From assembly GCA_021030915.1 (NCBI GenBank), contig JAGEMR010000005.1:248001-312000 (forward strand): DNA of 64,000 nucleotides, written 5' to 3'. Positions 57,600-64,000 of this stretch are shown here, piece by piece. The position numbers were made by a program, and so were the translations under genes. The notes below the pieces were generated by a model. The model was not told where the DNA came from. It did not search any database and was given only the letters and a program-made list of their open reading frames with translations. The first letter of the stretch is position 1, and each line of letters opens with the position of its first letter. Source of the stretch: Astrothelium macrocarpum. Taxonomy: Eukaryota > Ascomycota > Dothideomycetes > Trypetheliales > Trypetheliaceae.

Positions 57600-59043
57600 A
57601 TGTTCTTCCAGAACCTTGCTTTCGGTGCCCTGGCTGGCACAACAGCTGCCACAGTCTTGTGGGATGGCCGCTTCAATGGCATTTCGTCCAGCACAGCATT
57701 GAACAGTTGTGCGTACTTTGCAATAACCCAAAGATTTCATCGCTCACGTACACAGGGTCATTCTCGAACGAAGTGGGTCCCTACCAATACTATATCCACG
57801 GAGATGGGCCGGTCACCGAATACGTCAATCTTGGCGCAGACTACAAGAATCCAGCAGACACTTCCTCTGCTCAAGGTGTACAGATTACGCTGGACAAGAC
57901 TTCCGTATGGTGAGTATACCACTTTCCGAAAGCAGCGTTGCTTTCGTTAGCTCATAGGTGGTTTCAAGGAACTCCGACAACATGCTCAGGACAGAATTGA
58001 TCCCGCAGACCTCAGCGGCAATCAATTCAGGAACGGCGTACTACCATTTCTCCATAGCACACAACAGCACCAATTCTCCAGACCCAACTTTTGAGCACCA
58101 GGTAGCCTTCTTTGAAAGTCACTTCACTGAGATGAAATTTGGTCTCTTGGATGGTGAGCAAGGCGCGACTTCGGATAACTCTCTCCGCTGGATGGTCAAC
58201 AGCCAGACTCAGTGGAATACAACCTTCACGGCTGGAGTGTGGCACAATGTTGCTTACGAGATTGATTTCTCCGGTGGTTCTGTTACCTTCTATCACTCGA
58301 CCGTAGGCATTCGTCTGATCTCTGTGCAATCAATACGCTAATGATACCAGGGATCCGACCCACTTACCAAGACTGCTGGCCCAATCAGCGTCAGCGCTTC
58401 GTCCAATGGTGCGGACTGGCATGTGGGCGTCTTGGGCCTGAACTCAACCAGCAATGTCAACACAGAGAATTGGCTATTCTCTGGCGTATATATTGAGAGC
58501 GGCGATTTGACAACTTCTGTTGCTGGTCCAGCTGGCTCCAGTGGATCGTCGTCCAGTGCTGCTGCGCCAAGTGCTACCGCCGCGTCGAGCGCCGTTGCAG
58601 TCTCGAGTGCTGCCGCTCCCTCCAAGAGCGCAGCATCTTCAAGCGCCGTTGCAGTTTCAAGCGCTGCTGCTCCATCCTCGATCGCTGCATCTACCTCCAT
58701 AGCTAGTGCTCCTGCTGTGGCCTCTACATCTGCACCGGTTGCCGCTGCGAGCAGCTTTGCCAACAGTATCACAGGTTCTTCCGTTTGGATATACACACCA
58801 ACAGGTTCTACCATCGCTGCAGTTGCTACCTCCGCTGCCACCTCCACTGCCATCTCCGTTGCCTCTGCTCCCTCAACCCTGGTGACATCTGTCGTTGCAT
58901 CATCGGCTTCTGTCGTTGTAGCGAGCCCTACAGCAGCAACGACCACAGATGGAAGCCTCTCTGCCTCTGAAATCCGAGGAGTCTACGAGTGGCTTCTTCA
59001 GAACCTGGAAAAGTTGGCCGCTCTGGTGAAGGCAGACGAGTAA
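57600..59043 (+). CDS. Secreted GH131 beta-glucanase with Ser/Ala-rich tail
   Basis: Extracellular glucanase acting on beta-1,3-, 1,6- and 1,4-glucans. Exons 57600-57708, 57756-57909, 57969-58302 and 58351-59043 give 429 aa. Signal peptide MFFQNLAFGALAGTTAA. The GH131 core (about 20-270) shows VLWDGRFNG, SNEVGPYQYYIHGDG, YKNPADTSSAQGVQITLD, NMLRTELIPQTSAAINSG, HQVAFFESHFTEMKFGLL, WHNVAYEIDFSGG, YHSTGSDPLTK and NGADWHVGVLGL. It includes the family's Arg-Glu and His-rich active-site segments. After the core is a 140-residue Ser/Ala/Thr linker with internal repeats. The end is a short amphipathic helix (YEWLLQNLEKLAALVKADE) and not a cellulose-binding domain. Joins were set by the conserved core. 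Confidence 0.92.
58550..58700 (+). repeat. Internal Ser/Ala repeat in the GH131 linker
   Basis: Two near copies of the segment AVAVSSAAAPS (about 58590 and 58647) plus related SAAAPSA units. The DNA keeps GCCGTTGCAGT and CTGCTGC/CCGCTCC blocks in each copy, so it is a recent tandem expansion in the linker. Confidence 0.65.
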
Positions 59044-61310
59044 ATCCGAACGTAAACGGTGGCGGTAGGCCGGATGATCAGAGAGGATGTTCCTATTTTC
59101 GCTTTCTTTGTGAATACTTTTTCAGATCAATTCATTCACTTCTTGTACATACCATACCGCCTTTCTCGGCCAGCAAGACCCGGGATATGGCCGAAATAGA
59201 ACTCAATTCGCGATAGCGAGGTTTTGATGTACTTTGATGTACAACAACCGGTCACTTTTCTTGCAGAGTAGTGATGTCGCCATTGTGTGGATTCCCAATG
59301 CTACAGCAGACATCAAATATATTTGAGAACGTAGTTGACCTCCCATGCACAGGGTCCTTGCTACCAAAATTCGGAGATCCCGATTACCACACGTATGGAG
59401 TGTTGGTGGTGCACGTGTCTATCGAGTCGAAAGACTCATTCAAAGAAGCATCTATTCTGCATCAACATGGCAGAAGGGGCAAAACGCGGACGCACAGCCT
59501 ATTGTCTAAGTATCAGTTGCCTTGAGTTTGCCCAAAGTTGGTGTGGAAGGTATTCGAGCGATGTTTTCCCCCATAGACTGTAAGTACTACTGCTGTCTAC
59601 TGCCATTATTACCGTGATCCTTTAAACAACTGAGAAAGTTTCTCGTGAGATTTCTAGGGGCCAGCATTGCTGGTACAGCCGGAGAAAGTGGCCATGCCCA
59701 AAGGCATAGTAAAAGCTTTCAAGCCCGCTGAGCCGATTGGGTCGCGTAGGCAAGCATCGCCCAATGCATCATTGCTGCTGTGAATCCTGTGATAGGTAGG
59801 CCAAAGGAACAAAGCCAGCGCTCTTGAGGGGCTATTCAAATAAAGCTACAGCTTCAATGCCTGTGTAGTTACTCGTGACATGGTTGATTTTGGTATTCTG
59901 TAGGGATTCTGGCGGCTAGCATAGCGCATGCATCTTCGTTGAAAGTTTTTGGGGATGCAAACAAATGATATTTTCCGCTTAAACCCGTTTTGCAAAAGAA
60001 TTGCTGGACGGTAAAAGCGGACCTTCATCAAGGATCATTAAACCGCCCGCTAAAGGTTATCATCGTAGTGAAGCATGTGTCGTGAGACTTGCTGGAGCTA
60101 TCCTGGGCGCTTTCATCGAATGAACTTCCAGGGAAAGCCGTAATTGCAAAACCTTTATGGAGAACTGGGACCACTAGGTGCACATATTTTGGAGTCAGGA
60201 GCATGCTGTAGAGTTGACAATATCGTAGAGCAATAGGCGTTACAAATGTGGATTAGGGTGTATCCACCTGGAGAAAGGGCTACAGAACTAAGGGTGTTTG
60301 TATGGAGAAAGCAGATAAAACCGACCATCACTTGCTTGCAATACAATCTGTTACCTTTGCATGCTCTGCATGGGTTTTCTTTCCAAGGCATCCTCTGTGC
60401 AGGTGCCGGCGTTATTGCGCTGCTTGTGGTGTTAGCACGATAGTGAAGCGTTGTCTGCATTTCCAATCACTTGAATCGTGACTGACACAAAGACCGTTTA
60501 CATGCAGCTTTTATGTAGAAATAGATTGGCTCAAATATGAGGGCATAATATCGAGCTTGCGAAGGAGCGGTCACGCCATCCTGTCAATCAAACTTTCATG
60601 ACAAAGCGGCTTGAGGGTATGGAAAGTACCTCGGACAAGCTATACAATGTTGTCCAACTCGTTTAAATGGCATCGCCATACACTTGGTCATGCCGAGGTC
60701 AAAATTAGATCCACAGTAGTTCAGTAAACACTGAAATAGATTGAGAGCATGGCTAGTATCAACGTAGGAGAAAACGGAAGGAATGGATGAGGTCTGGAGC
60801 AGCAAACGGGCTAGGCTAAAAAGAGCAATGGCCACCCTGCCTCCTCGTTTCACGCAAATCATGAAGCCGTTCAGATATGAAACCCCTCACGAAGCAACGG
60901 GACCGAGGCTTCTGACTGCCCTTGTTCCATTCCCTGGAACATCCTGATCTCCCCAACTGGATGTCGACTAGATCTGGACGAAACTGCAACAATGTGACCC
61001 AGTTCCCGCCTGGCTCCGTGCAGAAGCTCCACACCAATTGACTCCAGGCATGCAGAACGGATGGCGCCAGGAGCACCATGGTTGTGGGGTAGCGCTCTGT
61101 CCGGTTTACAACGACTTTCGTGCAGGTGGCGTTGAGACATCGGTCGTCACATATTAAACAAATACTTCAAGCCGTTCCCACTGGAACGATGCTGACTTTC
61201 TTCAACCCGATTTCTGACGTCGTTAGTCTTGCCCAGTATTCACTCCTTTCTTCCAAACCTTCTTAATTGCGTCCCCCATATCCTTTGTTTCTTAAACCGC
61301 CTGTTACGGA
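59044..61310. other. 2.3 kb region with no supported gene
   Basis: GH131 3' flank, then mixed sequence, then promoter of the UstYa-like gene. Frames of 60-105 codons (for example 60155-60466 minus, 60246-60443 plus, 60871-61140 minus) have no domain, no signal peptide followed by repeats, and no splice-linked extension. I searched for a RiPP precursor and did not see one. Confidence 0.45.
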
Positions 61311-62310
61311 ATGCAATTCTTCAAATCCAGTCGGGGCTCTGGTAGCGAACGAGCGCAGAGATACTCAGTGGTTTCGGCTCAAGATGACGACGATTCTGAA
61401 GTCAACCTTACACATGAATTCAAAGACGAGGATACAGATCGGGAGCTAAGGGAACTCAAAAAGTCGCTATGGAAAACGAAAATGCTTCTTCGATCGACGC
61501 TGGGCCTGGCGCTCCCATGTCTTGTACTGGTCTTTTTCCTGTTAGCCATAAACGTAGTCAAAGTGCAGCAATTGGCTCCATCACAGTTGCTGCTCACACC
61601 CGTACCGCCGAGTGAGTTACAATCAAGCCATCTGGTCCTCAAAAGGCCCAGGCTAACGACTATAGTACCGATGACAACCTATACTTTCCGAGAAGATCCG
61701 ATCTACTCTGGTCGGCCTTCGAACGAGACGGACAAGGCTTGGAATGAGTTGCTTCCTGTAAGTAAAGTCATGTTGAAGAATGCATTGCGTCTCGTTGACA
61801 TCTTAAAGCCTGGTCGAGGCTTTGTGTTTATCGAAAACTACCAAGACTATGACTTGCCGCCAGGTGAAGAGACACCTTATGGCACAATATTTTCCGTTGC
61901 GCTTTTCCACCAGCTCCACTGTCTCGGACAACTGCGGAAGTATTACTGGAATTTACTTGATGGTGTGGTAGCGCTTGACCAGAAGGTGGACACGACCGTT
62001 TTTGAGATGGCCAAGAAGCTTAATGGCGAGCATGGCGAACACGTCCATCACTGCTTCGATTATTTGCGGCAAAGTTTAATGTGTAACGGAGACATGTCGA
62101 TGGAATGGCCTAGGACGGAGCCTAATGGCGCGAGGTTTGCGGTGGATGGATGGAATATACCGCATGAATGCAAGACTTGGGTAAGTCATGAACTGACAGA
62201 TGTTGACTTGCTATCGCTCATTCGACTCATAGGATTCCATTGCTGAGTACATGGATGAAAATCATTTCAATGCGTCGACGAACAACGAGATCGCTCCACA
62301 TAGGATCTGA
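61311..62310 (+). CDS. UstYa-like (DUF3328) membrane-anchored oxidase-type protein
   Basis: Member of a fungal family that includes UstYa/UstYb, which help cyclise or oxidise ribosomally made peptides (ustiloxin pathway). Exons 61311-62180 and 62233-62310 give 315 aa. The N-terminus is cytosolic, with one membrane span at about residues 65-85 (LGLALPCLVLVFFLLAINVV). The two diagnostic HxxHC motifs are present: FHQLHCLGQLRKYY and HVHHCFDYLRQSLMCNGD, which probably bind a metal. The C-terminal WDSIAEYMDENHF is also a usual family ending. The ATG at 61311 gives a typical length. No precursor peptide, P450 or transporter is next to it in the window, so its pathway is not apparent. Confidence 0.9.
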
Positions 62311-62987
62311 TTTCAGTGTTCGATGGCCTTTTGAGTCTTGTATTTTTAATGATGATCATAGAAGCATGGCGTTAGCTGTACGAAGTTTAGTACTGTGGAA
62401 CGGTGGAAGATAGCATCTGGACTTATCACTTAATATTGATAAGTTAGCATCTCTGGTATTCTGAAGAGCATTAAAAAAATGTAAGAAAGCTTCGATGGGA
62501 TCCGCTCCGGATGATGATGACTCTTATCTACGTATTCAATTGTCGTCTATAGAGTCTAGTTCTATTGGGCTTCTCGAAAAGACTATTTGTTAAAACTTTC
62601 ATTGTCGTTAAGTGTGTGAATCATATCCCCGCCTCAACACATTCTTTACCTATTGTCTCCGTATTCTACTCTTACAATTCTTTCCTGAAAATTCACTCGG
62701 TATGATCCGCATAATCATGTTCGAATTGGTGCTAGCTTTCATTGGTCAACGAAGTCGGCTAGGATGCAACTTTGGACAATTTCGAGTGTGTGATACATAT
62801 CAGTCACAATGAACCTCACTCTCAATATTGAAAGCTCAAACATCCTGGCGTCACATTTGACGAAATAAGTAAAACCGTACAAGGTAGATGTCATTTCTCT
62901 TCGCTATTCTGGTCTTTCCTTGTAACCCAGATTTTCTTACTTCCTGTTTCCCCATCTCTCCACCGTGAAGCTTCTATACAATCCAAG
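62311..62987. other. Intergenic region between UstYa-like and F-box genes
   Basis: UstYa-like 3' flank and the promoter of the next gene on the same strand. AT-rich. A 66-codon frame at 62612 lacks support. Confidence 0.45.
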
Positions 62988-64000
62988 ATGCCCTCACTAC
63001 AGTTCAAGCTCTACAATCCCATCAAGCGCAAAGCCCAAGAATCAAGCTCAGGAGCCCCTCAGGCTGATTCACAGCAGGCGAAAAAACGAAAGACGGTGGG
63101 TTCTGACCCATTCAGACCCGTTGTTTTCGACAGACTGCGGCCGGCTGTCAAAAGAAGCTCTGGAGACCCCCAGCCTGATGACCATCAGGCCAAAAAGCGT
63201 AAAACTTTGGGCACCGACCCGTTCAGGCTCATAGGATTCGACGGTCGCGGCCCTCCCCACAAATCTCGCTCGGGAGGCCCCCAGCATGCTTCACGCCGCC
63301 AAAAGCCTCGCAAGAAAGAGGGCGGTGAGTTTCCCATGGAGTTATGGGGTAACATCATGACGTATTGCGACCTCTCCACCATTTCAACGCTGGCGTCGAT
63401 GCATCCCAAATTCGCCAGCTGGATCAAGCCCGCTTCGTTCTGGCAAGAACGAAATAAAAAGTACTACAGCACCACCGGGCACCCCCCACCACCACCAGCT
63501 CCAGAAGGCACAACGGAGCGCCAATACGCGGACCTCCTCGAGGGCCGTGGATGTATGGGGTGCTCCAAGAAGAGCAAGGCATCCAAGACATACTGGGCTT
63601 TTGCCCACCGCTGGTGCAAGCAATGCTACACCGCATCCATCATCCGCGTAAGTTTTCCACCACCCCTTTCGGCCCTCATCAAACTACCCCCCGGGCACTC
63701 CCCAGTAAAGCATTCGCTAACCACTCTTCCTACCCAAACAGTGCCGCGACATCCGCCCCAGTCGACTCTACCTCCTCCAGCGCTACAGGCTGCTCGACTC
63801 GCTCCCGCACGCACACACGGACGCCTGGAGCCACTACGCGGGCGCAGGATGCGGGTCCGCGCAGCAGCACCAGCGCGGCTACGCCACGATGTTCCTGCGG
63901 CGCGACGTGCAGCGCATGGTGGACGCGCACTTCCGACGGTCCGCGATCAACTACGCGGAGCTGGTGGACGAGCATTCTGCGGCCGCTCGGCGGAAGCGGG
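62988..64000 (+). CDS. F-box-like protein with Cys-pair zinc-like motif and N-terminal repeats (3' end outside window)
   Basis: Exons 62988-63647 and 63742 to beyond 64000; about 305 residues lie inside the window. The N-terminal 110 residues hold 2.2 copies of a 37-residue repeat, each with a nuclear-localisation-like QAKKRKT. An F-box-like segment follows: EFPMELWGNIMTYCDLSTIS, then ASMHPKFASWI. Beyond it GCMGCSKKSK and RWCKQCYT form two Cys pairs about 20 residues apart, a zinc-knuckle-like arrangement seen in many fungal F-box relatives. The intron (63648-63741) has a GTAAGT donor, CTAAC branch point and AG acceptor. The second exon is much GC-richer than the first. Function unknown; an SCF adaptor role is inferred. 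Confidence 0.78.
   Translation, partial: MPSLQFKLYNPIKRKAQESSSGAPQADSQQAKKRKTVGSDPFRPVVFDRLRPAVKRSSGDPQPDDHQAKKRKTLGTDPFRLIGFDGRGPPHKSRSGGPQHASRRQKPRKKEGGEFPMELWGNIMTYCDLSTISTLASMHPKFASWIKPASFWQERNKKYYSTTGHPPPPPAPEGTTERQYADLLEGRGCMGCSKKSKASKTYWAFAHRWCKQCYTASIIRVSFPPPLSALIKLPPGHSPVKHSLTTLPTQTVPRHPPQSTLPPPALQAARLAPARTHGRLEPLRGRRMRVRAAAPARLRHDVPAARRAAHGGRALPTVRDQLRGAGGRAFCGRSAEA
63045..63287 (+). repeat. 111-bp tandem repeat in the F-box gene
   Basis: Units begin at 63045, 63156 and 63267, exactly 111 nt apart. Unit 1 reads SSGAPQADSQQAKKRKTVG then SDPFRPVVFD; unit 2 reads SSGDPQPDDHQAKKRKTLG then TDPFRLIGFD; unit 3 is a partial SGGPQ. The repeats stay in frame. Confidence 0.88.

Noticed and set aside
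60155..61140. Candidate RiPP precursor or small secreted gene near UstYa
   Set aside because: None of the small frames has a signal peptide followed by repeated cores with KR sites.

Overview
The window is nuclear DNA of a filamentous ascomycete (Pezizomycotina). Genes are dense, split by 45-65 nt GT-AG introns with CTAAC-like branch points, and the set is typical of such fungi: DASH kinetochore subunit Dad2, NUC-2/PHO81, a UstYa-type DUF3328 protein, GH131 and GH127 glycosidases, and an ECL1-family protein. The order or class cannot be fixed from the sequence; Dothideomycetes or a relative is only a guess. I found 26 protein-coding genes, most rebuilt exon by exon. I saw no tRNA, rRNA, transposon or CRISPR array. 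Coding starts were placed at ATG codons, not at the TTG/GTG codons that open some longer frames.

Layout. 0.8-12.3 kb: a four-finger C2H2 transcription factor, an epsin (endocytosis), an FAD oxidoreductase and exportin-1/CRM1. 13.0-19.6 kb: four genes with mitotic roles side by side, namely the PP1 inhibitor YPI1, DAD2, shugoshin, and a basic protein with a TPX2-like motif. 20.2-25.4 kb: alanine-glyoxylate aminotransferase, a cysteine-rich membrane-anchored surface protein, and retromer VPS29. 26.8-31.6 kb: a GH127 beta-L-arabinofuranosidase divergently paired with an MFS sugar transporter. 33.3-41.5 kb: an ECL1-family regulator, a 2.7 kb stretch with no supported gene, a conserved unknown, a DUF1295 membrane protein and an F-box-like protein. 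43.0-50.3 kb: a secreted orphan with a degenerate WW-like tail, a secreted type-B carboxylesterase, COA1 and a small membrane protein. 50.6-56.9 kb: PHO81/NUC-2 (SPX, ankyrin, degenerate phosphodiesterase) and GPI mannosyltransferase 3. 57.6-64.0 kb: secreted GH131 glucanase, a lone UstYa-family protein, and an F-box protein with a 111-bp internal repeat that runs off the window.

How the genes relate. Three groupings look functional. The chromosome-segregation block contains a regulator of PP1 next to the protector that recruits PP2A and a kinetochore ring subunit. The GH127/transporter pair shares a promoter and suggests arabinose-oligomer use. The secreted proteins (GH131, carboxylesterase, WW-like orphan) point to growth on, or in, plant material. 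The rest is ordinary housekeeping. The most unusual single observations are a start codon apparently split by an intron in PHO81, three micro-exons, two GC-AG introns, a secreted protein that has lost the second tryptophan of a WW-like fold, and an ATG-less, presequence-like extension upstream of the aminotransferase.
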